A stretch of 64,000 nt of DNA from Leptothoe sp034932105 (GTDB lineage: Bacteria > Cyanobacteriota > Cyanobacteriia > Phormidesmidales > Phormidesmidaceae). The notes under the pieces were generated by a model that ran no database searches, was not told the origin of the DNA, and saw nothing but the letters and a program-made list of their open reading frames with translations. Positions 34,723 through 43,237 of the stretch are shown here, in pieces (position 1 is the first letter of the stretch; each line of letters starts with the position of its first letter). The DNA lies in the NCBI RefSeq assembly GCF_034932105.1, contig NZ_JAYGIG010000116.1, positions 1 through 64,000 of the forward strand, read 5' to 3'. The position numbers and the translations under genes were made by a program.

Positions 34723-34778
34723 GTACAAATTTAGTTCATATGTACTATTTATTTGATGGATTTGTACTGATTTTGTAC
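34723..34778. promoter_or_regulatory. Cluster of GTAC motifs at helical spacing, possible operator
   Basis: GTAC occurs at 34723, 34742, 34764 and 34775, with GTTC at 34734 and a further GTAC at 34689. The steps 34723 to 34734 and 34764 to 34775 are 11 bases, and 34742 to 34764 is 22. Two units read GTAC-N7-GTTC and GTAC-N7-GTAC. The region separates divergent genes, where an operator is expected. The spacing does not fit the NtcA box (GTA-N8-TAC) or the published cyanobacterial LexA box as I know it. Confidence 0.35.
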
Positions 34779-34820
34779 TAAATTTGGTCAGCTGTTAGGC
34801 CAGCCAGTCAGAAACTTTCT

Positions 34821-34919
34821 ATGATTGAACAGGAATTGATTGAAGTGGGGATTGCCATGGCTGGAGCTCCTGGTGTTGCTCCTGGCAGTGTTTTTTCCGG
34901 TGGTCTGTATGGAACTTAA
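34821..34919 (+). CDS. Possible 32-residue Gly/Ala-rich peptide
   Basis: An ATG-to-TAA frame encodes MIEQELIEVGIAMAGAPGVA and then a Gly/Ser-rich tail ending LYGT. The leader lacks a good ribosome binding site. The regular composition (a short acidic helix and then Gly-Ala-Pro) and position just before the photolyase gene are the only support. It could be chance. Confidence 0.25.
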   Translation: MIEQELIEVGIAMAGAPGVAPGSVFSGGLYGT

Positions 34920-34938
34920 GAGAAGGGTCCGGTGAGTG

Positions 34939-36579
34939 ATGGTGGGCCTAACGCTGGTGTGGTTTCGCCGCGATTTGCGGACCTCTGATCATGAGCCTCT
35001 ATATCGGGCGGCCAAGCGTGGAGCCGTTATCCCAGTTTTTGTGTTTGATCGGGCGTTGCTGCTGCATCCTGAGACGGGGGCGGCTCGGGTGGCGTTTATG
35101 GTGGACTGTCTACGCCATCTTGACCAAGACCTGCGGCGTCTGGGGGGACGATTAATTTTGCGCCAGGGGGATCCGGTGGAGGTGTTGCCCCAGCTGATTG
35201 TTGCTACCCAGGCTGATGGTATTTATTGCCATACCGACTGTGAGCGCATTTATGGTCGGGTGCGCGATGCCAAGCTGACTCAGGTGTTAGCTGAGCGGCA
35301 GATGAAAATTCGTTGGTTTGAGCCCGCCGCTAGCAGTTCTGAGCTGATGGCCTATCCCCAGTATCGTCAGTGGTGGTACCAGGAGATGGTGACCCCGATG
35401 GTACCGGCACCCCCTCGGGTGGAGGTGCCGACCGACTTGGTGAGTGATCCTCTGCCTGACTTGGCTCAGTTGGGGCATCGGGCCGATGGAAAACCGTTGC
35501 CTACGGGGAGTACCCAGGCGGCGCGTCAATTGCTGCAGCGATTTCTGGTGGAAAAGGCCGAGCGCTATTATTGGCAGCTGTCTTATCCCAGTGCTGAAGT
35601 GACCACCGGGCTGAGTCCCCATATTAAATTTGGTGTTATTTCCGTGCGCGATTGCGTACAGACTATCCAACGGGCGGAGGATCGGGGTGATCAGCGGGTG
35701 CAGCGGAGTTTTTATCAGCTGATTTCCCGACTGCGGTGGGGGAATGGGTTTACTCAGCGCTTTCGCTATTTGCCTCAGCTGGAGTTGCGATCGCTCTATT
35801 GCCTGTTTGACGAAGACGGCTGGGAGTTTGACGACGGGTTGTACCAGGCTTGGCAGCAAGGGGAAACCGGCTTTCCCATAGTGGATGCGGCGGCCCGCTG
35901 TCTTCAAGCCACAGGCGGTTACCTAGCCCTTAACTTTCGGACCAGGGCCATCTATGCCAGCTTTCTGAGCAATCTGATGGGTATGGATTGGCGCTATGGG
36001 GCGTTACACTTTATGCGCCACCTGATTGACGGAGACTGTCCGATTGATCATTATCAGTGGGCAATGCAGGCTGGGGTGACCCATTGTTTGAATAAAACCT
36101 GGACTAGGATTTATAACCCCCAGCAGGTGGCGGTGGACCGCTGTGATCCGGAGGGGGCATTTATTAAACGCTGGGTGCCGGAGCTGGCCCATCTGTCTCC
36201 AGGACAGCTAGGGACACCGCCGCCCACCCCAGGCTATCCAGCTCCGATTTTGAACTATCAGCAGATGCGATCGCAGCGGGTACGCCAGCTGGAGCAGCAA
36301 CGGAGTCAGTTGTTGACCAGCGATAATGTTGTGCCCTACCTGGGACGGTTACCGGACGACGTGACGCCTTTCGGTGCTGAGCGCTATGGTAGTGACGTCG
36401 GCTGGGCAGCGGTTAAATCTCCCAAGTTATTCCCAGCCCCGCTAGATCTAGACAGTCTGGAGCCCAAGCAACATCTCGACTTGCGTACATGGTTTGTGGC
36501 CCATGGCAGGATAATATCGGCCAAAAATCGTCAACCAAAAACGTTATCGTCAGATGTGGACCAGTTGAGTTTGTTATAG
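34939..36579 (+). CDS. Photolyase/cryptochrome family protein
   Basis: A flavoprotein of 546 residues. The N-terminal alpha/beta domain (TLVWFRRDLRTSDHEPLYRA) normally binds the antenna pigment. The C-terminal helical FAD domain has GLSPHIKFGVISVRDC, LISRLRWGNGFTQRF, FPIVDAAARCLQATGGYLAL and NFRTRAIYASFLSNLMGMDW. It would repair UV-damaged DNA or act as a blue-light receptor. Where class I CPD photolyases read GDLAANNGGWQWA, this protein reads GDCPIDHYQWAMQ, so the Asn next to flavin N5 is not conserved and an Asp stands in the region. ATG 34939 follows AGAAGG; GTG 34936 is just ahead. Calling it a repair enzyme is therefore less certain than the family. Confidence 0.85.
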   Translation: MVGLTLVWFRRDLRTSDHEPLYRAAKRGAVIPVFVFDRALLLHPETGAARVAFMVDCLRHLDQDLRRLGGRLILRQGDPVEVLPQLIVATQADGIYCHTDCERIYGRVRDAKLTQVLAERQMKIRWFEPAASSSELMAYPQYRQWWYQEMVTPMVPAPPRVEVPTDLVSDPLPDLAQLGHRADGKPLPTGSTQAARQLLQRFLVEKAERYYWQLSYPSAEVTTGLSPHIKFGVISVRDCVQTIQRAEDRGDQRVQRSFYQLISRLRWGNGFTQRFRYLPQLELRSLYCLFDEDGWEFDDGLYQAWQQGETGFPIVDAAARCLQATGGYLALNFRTRAIYASFLSNLMGMDWRYGALHFMRHLIDGDCPIDHYQWAMQAGVTHCLNKTWTRIYNPQQVAVDRCDPEGAFIKRWVPELAHLSPGQLGTPPPTPGYPAPILNYQQMRSQRVRQLEQQRSQLLTSDNVVPYLGRLPDDVTPFGAERYGSDVGWAAVKSPKLFPAPLDLDSLEPKQHLDLRTWFVAHGRIISAKNRQPKTLSSDVDQLSLL

Positions 36580-36677
36580 AGCCAGAAATGGCATCCCTGT
36601 ACCTGCATGCCCCGGAAAAGTAGCGTATGCTTAATAACTTGATTATTAATGGTTGCAGCCAACTGCATAACTAAGCC

Positions 36678-38279
36678 GTGGTTAGCTCTCGTTCGATTGC
36701 AGCAGTTAAAAAGCGATTACAAATTTTGTTGATTGTCTGTTTGCTAGTGGGCATCGGCCTACGCTGCACCAATGTTGCCCATAAAGTTTACTGGCACGAC
36801 GAAGTGTTTACCACTATTCGGGTGCTGGGACATTCTGGCCCCAACCTTGAACAACAATTAATTCAGGAGACCGTGGTGGTGTCCGCGGCCGATCTACAGG
36901 CATTTCAGCAGTTTCCCCAGCCTAGGCGTTGGAGCGATACCTGGGCCGCCCTGGTGGATCATCCTGAACATCCACCGTTGTTTTACCTGTTAGAGCGACT
37001 GTGGGTAGGAGTTTTTTCCCCTTCAGTTACCTCGTTTCGAGCCTTGGCGGTGGTGTTTGGCCTAGGGCTATTGCCCTTGACCTATTGGATGTCTCAGCAG
37101 CTATGGCAAGATCGCTGGGCCAGCGTGATTGCCACCTGTTTAATGGCCCTTTCTCCGGTCCAGTTACTCTATGCTCAAGAAGCTCGGGAGTATAGCTTAT
37201 GGACCTGTTTGATTCTGTTGAGCAGTGGCTGTTTACTAGGAGCAATGCGGAGTTCTGTCCGATATTCTAGCGATGCTGTGGTGGTGCGTTCTCCCCGGGA
37301 GAGGGCCCTGCGCCAGTGGGGGCTCTACAGTGCGGGACTGACGCTGATGCTATACACTACGCTCCTAAGTGTTTTGGTGGTGATCGCCCATGGACTCTAT
37401 GTGTTGATCAGTGGTTCTCGTCAACATTGGCAACGGTGGGCCATAGCGTTGGGGGGGGCGCTGGTGCTCTTTTCTCCTTGGATGTTTGTCATTCTGAACA
37501 ACCAGGCCAATCTAAATTCAGCCACTGAGTGGACGTCATTTCGTCAGCCCCTGGGGCAGCTGATTCAGTTTTGGGGACTGCATCTTAGCTCAGCGGTGAT
37601 TGATCTAGGATTGCCTCTGGAAACCCTGTATACCTATCTCGTGCCGCTTGGCGTTTTGGCATTGTTGTTGGTTGGCCTGTGGCAGTTGTTATTGGTGACT
37701 CCCCCGACCACCCTGGCTTTTTGTATTGTGCTGCTGATGGTGCCTGGGTTAGGGCTGATTATACCTGACTTGATCAATGGTGGGCAGTTATCGATCAGCA
37801 CCCGTTACTTTATGCCGTCATTGCTGATGGTGACGGTCATCCTAGCCGGATGGCTGCGACAGCTAGTACTTTCGGATCGGGGTGTTTATCGCTTTTGGGG
37901 CCAGGGAATTTTGGCGATCCTGTTGGCGGTGGGGTTGGTGTCTGGAACCCTCAGCGCCGCGTCATTTACTTGGTGGAATAAGAACATTAGCTATCACGTC
38001 AACACCATGGGTGAGGTGATTCGTCGAGCCGAGCGTCCTTTGGTGATGGCTGAAATTGATCCAACAGGGTTGGGAAATACTATTTCCCTAAGCTATGCGG
38101 TGGCTCCTGATACTGCATTTATGTTGTTTAAGTCTGACAAAATGCCTGAGATTCCTACAGGCTATAGCGATTACTTTATTGCCAATGCGAATGGAGAGCT
38201 TTTAGATGCGATCGCATCTAAAACCGGTCGATCCACTGTCTTGGCTGGTGGAGACTATCCCCTATGGCGACTAGATTAG
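36678..38279 (+). CDS. GT39/ArnT-like membrane glycosyltransferase
   Basis: A 533-residue polytopic membrane protein with about 11 hydrophobic helices. The first periplasmic loop has VAHKVYWHDEVFTTIRV, where the Asp-Glu pair is the catalytic site of dolichyl/undecaprenyl-phosphate sugar transferases (GT39/GT83 fold). The second conserved patch is SPVQLLYAQEAREYSLWTCL. It would move a sugar from a lipid carrier to an acceptor on the outer face. The acceptor is unknown. It starts with GTG 36678, with ATG absent nearby. A TTAATAA/TTATTAA palindrome lies at 36631-36649 in its leader. Confidence 0.82.
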   Translation: MVSSRSIAAVKKRLQILLIVCLLVGIGLRCTNVAHKVYWHDEVFTTIRVLGHSGPNLEQQLIQETVVVSAADLQAFQQFPQPRRWSDTWAALVDHPEHPPLFYLLERLWVGVFSPSVTSFRALAVVFGLGLLPLTYWMSQQLWQDRWASVIATCLMALSPVQLLYAQEAREYSLWTCLILLSSGCLLGAMRSSVRYSSDAVVVRSPRERALRQWGLYSAGLTLMLYTTLLSVLVVIAHGLYVLISGSRQHWQRWAIALGGALVLFSPWMFVILNNQANLNSATEWTSFRQPLGQLIQFWGLHLSSAVIDLGLPLETLYTYLVPLGVLALLLVGLWQLLLVTPPTTLAFCIVLLMVPGLGLIIPDLINGGQLSISTRYFMPSLLMVTVILAGWLRQLVLSDRGVYRFWGQGILAILLAVGLVSGTLSAASFTWWNKNISYHVNTMGEVIRRAERPLVMAEIDPTGLGNTISLSYAVAPDTAFMLFKSDKMPEIPTGYSDYFIANANGELLDAIASKTGRSTVLAGGDYPLWRLD

Positions 38280-38489
38280 CAGTGGGGTAGAGAATGAATT
38301 TTGCGTAAACTCGGACCACCCAATTTGAAAAATGGACTATATTAAGACTTGTTTCTAACCAAAACAGTCGCTTTACCGTAAGAGCATCAGCAGGTTTCAA
38401 CTAGGGTTTGACTCCATCCGTTGGCTTACCTTCTGCTCCGTTTCCAATGCTGAGTACCTTTAAAGCACTTTAAGGCTGCACAATTTCCT

Positions 38490-39554
38490 ATGGTGAACCG
38501 CTTCCAGACATCCGAACTCCCTATTTCTGAGCATCTGGTTAACGTTTGGACCGCTCGTTACCTATCTAACAGTGTCATTTATTCCCACAACAGCTCCCCT
38601 GGCAACACGGCTAATCCCAGCTCCTATGCCCTAGAGGACTTCGCTTCAGCCCAGGGACGACGCCAGACCTGTGGGAGCTTTAGTGGCTATGTAACTCAGC
38701 AATCTTGTAAACGAGCTGCCCTTAGAACAAAGGAGTTGTATACCAACCACGCAGACTTAGACCTCACGAATGTGGCTGATTTAGCCAAGTTTTCCATCGA
38801 GGTTTATCCGGTGCTCTTGAGTTTTTATCAAGCCCACACACCGATTGTTGTAACTACCCAGGTCAGTCAACCAACTCTACGTAATCAGCAGACAAAAGTT
38901 TTTGCCATTCCCGAGATTACTAAGTTAGCCCAGACACTGGACCCATTTTTATCTGCATTCAAAACCCAGCATGCCATTGATACTGACTGGCAAACGCGGA
39001 GTTTTCTTTCCACCCAGCTTAACCTAGGTAATGGACTGTTGCTTGAAACCCTGAGCATTGCAGAAAAAATATTGCTGGCACCCTATTTCTACTTTCTAGA
39101 AGAATATGCGGCCATTCCCTGGTCGCAGTTCTTTGCCACCGTTGCAAACCATGAACCAGCATCGCCAACCTTGAGAGTGGTGGAGCGACTTTTACCCAAA
39201 GTGACAGAGATATCCCATGCGGTTTATGATCAATGGAGTCGTCTGTTTAAGCTCTATTACAGCCGTCGGGGGTCGTTGGATAATCCAGCTGTGAAGCATT
39301 CTTCAGTCAGAGACTTTAGCATGTTTCAGGTTTATCTATGGCTGTGTGTATTGCAAGGTAATCTAGGAGCCATGGAGCGGGAGCTACTGGTTTTATCGCG
39401 CCTGATGTACGGAGGCATAGGTATTCCCTGGGAGATGACGGTTAAAGGCACTAAGCTGTTGGCGAAGGAGATAATCGATGCTCTGGAACCCCATGAGCAA
39501 GCCTTAGTCTCTCCCTATACTGACGGGATGGTTCAGCTTTTTGCAAGTCAGTAA
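38490..39554 (+). CDS. Unrecognised 354-residue protein
   Basis: I do not recognise a family. It appears soluble and mostly helical, with no signal peptide or membrane helix. Visible segments are an N-terminal region with Ser/Asn-rich stretches, a helix DLTNVADLAKFSIEVYPVLL, and a central module (about 150-215) with AFKTQHAIDTDWQTRSFLST followed by APYFYFLEEY. A C-terminal half (about 225-354) ends in LEPHEQALVSPYTDGMVQLF. The central module is repeated in the partial copy directly downstream. The last segment also resembles the module's end (APY / SPY / KPY near an acidic helix), suggesting an internal duplication. It follows the glycosyltransferase after 210 bases on the same strand. Confidence 0.7.
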   Translation: MVNRFQTSELPISEHLVNVWTARYLSNSVIYSHNSSPGNTANPSSYALEDFASAQGRRQTCGSFSGYVTQQSCKRAALRTKELYTNHADLDLTNVADLAKFSIEVYPVLLSFYQAHTPIVVTTQVSQPTLRNQQTKVFAIPEITKLAQTLDPFLSAFKTQHAIDTDWQTRSFLSTQLNLGNGLLLETLSIAEKILLAPYFYFLEEYAAIPWSQFFATVANHEPASPTLRVVERLLPKVTEISHAVYDQWSRLFKLYYSRRGSLDNPAVKHSSVRDFSMFQVYLWLCVLQGNLGAMERELLVLSRLMYGGIGIPWEMTVKGTKLLAKEIIDALEPHEQALVSPYTDGMVQLFASQ

Positions 39555-39562
39555 CATTCTCT

Positions 39563-39775
39563 TTGAGAAGACCTTACATTGCTAATCAACTAGAAGCATG
39601 TTTCTCAGAGTTTAAATCACAACATTTGGCGTCAGAAAATTGGTTGGTTCAATGTTTTTTGACGACTCAAATTAACATGACGACTACTTCTCCGTTGGCT
39701 GTTTTAGATCCTGTGGAACGAGCCATGATCAAGCCCTATGATGAATGCTTTTCTGGAAGCAGGCTGACCTATTGA
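39563..39775 (+). pseudogene. Partial copy of the upstream unrecognised gene
   Basis: A frame of about 70 codons from TTG 39563, in a different frame from its neighbour and 8 bases past it. The segment QLEACFSEFKSQHLASENWL, QCFLTTQINM, LDPVERAMIKPY aligns with the neighbour's TLDPFLSAFKTQHAIDTDWQ, SFLSTQLNL, LSIAEKILLAPY. It matches only about residues 145-210 of the full protein, then stops. It is read as the remnant of a tandem duplicate, although a short working paralogue from a TTG start cannot be excluded. Confidence 0.5.
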
Positions 39776-39852
39776 TCGCTATAGGCGATTATATGGGTGA
39801 ACTATGGGTACAAAGCAAGATTACGGTGGCACGAGAGTGGGTTTGATCTGTG

Positions 39853-39883
39853 TGGGCCGGTCACATTGTGTGGGACCGGCCCA
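39853..39883 (+). terminator. GC-rich hairpin after the partial gene copy
   Basis: TGGGCCGGTC (39853-39862) is the exact reverse complement of GACCGGCCCA (39874-39883), with an 11-base loop. No T run follows, so it is a terminator-like or processing hairpin. Confidence 0.5.
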
Positions 39884-40268
39884 TAATGTTGATTCGTGGC
39901 TGTAGTCTCGATTACTTTCTGTAAATGAACGCTCATCATAGCATTTGGTATTAAAAGAGACTGCTTTTATCACTAATGTAAGTGTATCGCTGCACACTTT
40001 CGAAAAGTGGATAGGAACAGACCCTAGGATAAATTTTGGGGATATTAAATCATTGAAAAGCCTAATGGGTAACCATATTTATAGCTATACTCGATAATTC
40101 AAAGCGCCTCTCCTCCTGATAAACATTGATTTCCCATCACATCTAAGTTCAGCCAATGAATAGTATTAAACGTATTCATAAGCTAAAAACCAGATCAATT
40201 TTAAGAGGTTGAACTAAGATAAAGAAAGAGTTAGTCAATCTTCTCAGATTTTACTAGGGAGAGGTTCG

Positions 40269-40361
40269 ATGGTGTTCATTCGTCATAGGATTGTCCAATG
40301 TCATACCCCAAAGAGCCTCAGTTCAAAGGCTCTTGAGACTTTATTCCTTGTGTATTACTAG
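40269..40361 (+). CDS. Possible 30-residue leader peptide upstream of xfp
   Basis: The frame from ATG 40269 to TAG 40361 is preceded by AGGGAGAGG at 40256-40264, a good ribosome binding site. It encodes MVFIRHRIVQCHTPKSLSSK and ends LFLVYY. Within it AAGAGCCT (40311-40318) pairs with AGGCTCTT (40327-40334). A translated frame overlapping a hairpin, ahead of a metabolic gene, looks like a leader-peptide arrangement. It is about 320 bases from xfp, and there is no independent support. Confidence 0.25.
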   Translation: MVFIRHRIVQCHTPKSLSSKALETLFLVYY

Positions 40362-40683
40362 CTAGTTTTTGGTTCATAAACCACTTCTTTTTGGGCTTTT
40401 ATTAGATTCGTTGCGATACAAGCATCAATTACATTTAAGAACTTGGTCAATCATAGAGTCCAAACATTTCTTGAAAATCTAAATCCACTGTTATCGAAGG
40501 GATAGAGCTATGTTGTTTCCTCTATTCCCAAAACCTCTATCAAGTCTGAGTTCCTGCTAATTAACATGGATTTTAAAGACTCAACTTTGGAATTCTAAAA
40601 GAAGTAAAAGAGAATTTTAGAAATATCCAAATACCAGATCTGAAGCACTTATTGGTTGATTCACTTTAAGAAGGAGTGTCATT

Positions 40684-43119
40684 ATGGTTCAGGCCCCGAT
40701 TCAATCAACGGTTTCCCCCTCCTTTGTCCTGACAGACGATGAAATTTTCGCCATAGATGCTTACTGGCGAGCGTGTAATTACCTTGCTGTCGGCATGATT
40801 TATCTGCGTGACAACCCCCTGCTCAAAACACCTCTCAAAGCAGAACACATTAAGCACCGTTTGCTAGGGCACTGGGGAGCATCTCCCGCCCTTAGCTTTA
40901 TCTACATTCACTGCAATCGACTAATTAAAAAGTTTGATCTAGACATGATATTTGTCGCTGGGCCCGGTCATGGCGCCCCTGGCGTACTAGGACCCGTTTA
41001 TTTAGAGGGAACTTACTCAGAATTCTATCCTGACAAAAGTGAAGATGCTGAAGGGATGCAGCTCTTTTTTAAGCAGTTTTCTTTTCCTGGCTTTATTGGT
41101 AGTCATGTGACACCTGAAACGCCGGGATCAATCCACGAAGGGGGTGAATTAGGCTACAGTGTTGCCCATGCCTACGGTGCTGTGTTAGATAACCCGGACC
41201 TAATTGTCACCTGTGTTGTGGGCGATGGTGAAGCAGAGACTGGCCCCCTGGCTACAGCTTGGCATTCCAATAAGTTTATTAACCCTGCCCGTGACGGAGC
41301 TGTACTACCGGTTTTGAACCTGAATGGTTATAAAATTGCCAATCCCACCATTCTGGCTCGTATTTCCCATGAGGAGCTGGAGTGTTTATTCCGAGGTTAT
41401 GGCTATATTCCCTACTTTGTTGAGGGCCGAGATCCTAAAGAGATGCACCAGCGGATGGCCTCAACAATGGAAGAGTGTATCCTGAAAATCCGAGAAATTC
41501 AGCAAGCAGCTCGAGCGGGGGGTAAGATTGAGCGCCCCCGGTGGCCCATGATCGTGCTGCGTACGCCCAAGGGCTGGACTGGTCCAGTTGAAGTGGATGG
41601 GAAAAAGGTCGAAGCCTTTTGGCGGTCTCACCAGGTACCCATAGGGGGCATGCACGACAATGCCGATCACCTGCGCCAGCTAGAAGTATGGATGCGTAGC
41701 TACAAGCCTGAGGAACTGTTTGATCAGACGGGAGCCTTAATACCAGAACTTAAAGCACTGGCTCCAACGGGGAACCGTCGCATGGGGGCTAATCCCCACG
41801 CTAACGGTGGGTTACTACGTAAGGCCCTGAAGATGCCTGATTTCCGTGACTACGCCATTGAGATGACGCACCGTGGCACCGAAGAGTTCGAAAATACTAA
41901 GGCGCTAGGCCTGTTGATGCGAGACATCATGCGCAATAACCCCAATAATTTTCGCTTAATGGGGCCAGATGAAACGGCCTCTAACCGCCTGCAAGACGTC
42001 TACCAAGTGACTAAAAAGGTGTGGATGGCAGACATCTACCCTGAAGATGAGGGGGGCACTGAACTGTCCCGCGATGGTCGGGTGATGGAGATGCTTAGTG
42101 AGCACACCCTACAGGGCTGGCTAGAGGCCTATTTGCTTACCGGACGTCATGGTCTTTTCCATACCTATGAAGCCTTTGCCCATGTTGTGGACTCCATGTT
42201 CAACCAACATGCTAAATGGCTCGATATCTCTCGTAACCATGTGCCCTGGCGACAGTCGGTATCTTCCCTAAATATTTTGCTGTCATCCCTAGTGTGGCGA
42301 CAGGACCACAACGGTTTTAGCCATCAAGATCCTGGCTATGTGGATTTGGTCACCAATAAAAGCCCTGATGTGGTGAGGGTTTACTTTCCGCCGGATGCTA
42401 ACTGTTTACTGTCCGTGGCCGATCATTGCTTCCGCAGTGTGGATTACATCAATGTAATCATTGCAGATAAACAAAATCATCTACAGTATCTGCCCATGGC
42501 TGAGGCTATTGTCCATTGTACTAAGGGCATTGGTATTTGGGCCTGGGCCAGTAACGATGCCAGTAATAATGATTCTGGCACAGCCCTTAATGAACCAGAT
42601 GTGGTGATGGCGTCCTGTGGAGATATTCCTACCATGGAGTCGTTGGCGGCTACCTCAATCTTGCGGGAAGAATTTCCTGAGTTGAAGGTGCGTTTTATTA
42701 ATGTTGTGGATTTGTTTAAGTTGGTGTCAGCAGGGGAGCACCCCCACGGTCTATCAGATTGGGATTTTGATACGCTGTTTACATCGGACAAGCCAGTGAT
42801 CTTTAACTTCCACGGTTATCCCTGGCTAATTCATAAACTGGTTTACCGCCGCTCTAACCAAGACCGCATCCATGTGCGGGGTTACAAGGAGAAGGGTAAT
42901 ATCAACACGCCACTGGAGTTGGCAATTAACAATGAGGTAGATCGCTTCAACTTGGTGATTGATGTGATTAATCGAGTGCCTAAGCTGGGGGCTGCTGCAG
43001 GCCATGTAAAAGAACGTATGAAAAATCACATTATCGAATGTCTTGCCTATGCCCATGAGCATGGTCGAGATGATGATGCGATTGTCGACTGGACATGGCC
43101 CTACAAAACTGAGGGCTAG
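40684..43119 (+). CDS. xfp: Phosphoketolase (xylulose 5-phosphate/fructose 6-phosphate)
   Basis: Thiamine-diphosphate enzyme that splits xylulose 5-phosphate or fructose 6-phosphate to acetyl phosphate and an aldose phosphate. The N-terminal half has FVAGPGHGAPGVLGPVYLEG, GGELGYSVAHAYGAV and the ThDP motif GDGEAETGPLATAWHSNKF to NLNGYKI. The middle has RLMGPDETASNRL, and the C-terminal part has HGLFHTYEAFAHVVDSMFNQ and NVVDLFKL. The 811 residues are normal. A strong AAGGAG ribosome binding site precedes the ATG. ackA follows after 118 bases and a hairpin, so acetyl phosphate would go on to acetate with ATP gain. Confidence 0.96.
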   Translation: MVQAPIQSTVSPSFVLTDDEIFAIDAYWRACNYLAVGMIYLRDNPLLKTPLKAEHIKHRLLGHWGASPALSFIYIHCNRLIKKFDLDMIFVAGPGHGAPGVLGPVYLEGTYSEFYPDKSEDAEGMQLFFKQFSFPGFIGSHVTPETPGSIHEGGELGYSVAHAYGAVLDNPDLIVTCVVGDGEAETGPLATAWHSNKFINPARDGAVLPVLNLNGYKIANPTILARISHEELECLFRGYGYIPYFVEGRDPKEMHQRMASTMEECILKIREIQQAARAGGKIERPRWPMIVLRTPKGWTGPVEVDGKKVEAFWRSHQVPIGGMHDNADHLRQLEVWMRSYKPEELFDQTGALIPELKALAPTGNRRMGANPHANGGLLRKALKMPDFRDYAIEMTHRGTEEFENTKALGLLMRDIMRNNPNNFRLMGPDETASNRLQDVYQVTKKVWMADIYPEDEGGTELSRDGRVMEMLSEHTLQGWLEAYLLTGRHGLFHTYEAFAHVVDSMFNQHAKWLDISRNHVPWRQSVSSLNILLSSLVWRQDHNGFSHQDPGYVDLVTNKSPDVVRVYFPPDANCLLSVADHCFRSVDYINVIIADKQNHLQYLPMAEAIVHCTKGIGIWAWASNDASNNDSGTALNEPDVVMASCGDIPTMESLAATSILREEFPELKVRFINVVDLFKLVSAGEHPHGLSDWDFDTLFTSDKPVIFNFHGYPWLIHKLVYRRSNQDRIHVRGYKEKGNINTPLELAINNEVDRFNLVIDVINRVPKLGAAAGHVKERMKNHIIECLAYAHEHGRDDDAIVDWTWPYKTEG

Positions 43120-43134
43120 GATCTAGGGTCTTCA

Positions 43135-43177
43135 GCGCTCGCCTTTGGTGTGAATTCTGTGCGCCAAAGGCGAGTGC
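43135..43177 (+). terminator. Hairpin between xfp and ackA
   Basis: CTCGCCTTTGG (43138-43148) pairs exactly with CCAAAGGCGAG (43164-43174). A G-U pair and two more pairs extend the stem to 43135 and 43177. No T run follows. It may partly terminate or stabilise the xfp message before ackA. Confidence 0.5.
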
Positions 43178-43237
43178 CGAACTTGTGCGCCAAACTATAG
43201 TTTCGCACTGAGGTAGTGGAACAGAACTTGTATCCCT

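Larger units (their letters stand above)
39776..40683 (+). other. Long 908-base spacer before phosphoketolase
   Basis: No protein gene of normal size is present. The spacer contains a GC-rich hairpin (39853-39883), an AT-rich middle, a short frame with a ribosome binding site and hairpin (40269-40361), and finally AAGAAGGAGTGTCATT, the strong xfp ribosome binding site. The length and internal structure are compatible with a long regulated leader or a small RNA gene. I see no match to a known riboswitch consensus. Confidence 0.45.

Noticed and set aside
34723..34778. NtcA or LexA box reading of the GTAC cluster
   Set aside because: NtcA needs GTA-N8-TAC, and the GTAC pairs here give nine bases between GTA and TAC. 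The cyanobacterial LexA consensus has a shorter gap between half sites. The cluster is kept only as an unassigned array.
35287..35907. 206-codon minus-strand frame inside the photolyase-family gene
   Set aside because: It is fully antisense to a gene with clear family motifs and has no motif of its own. It is a shadow frame.
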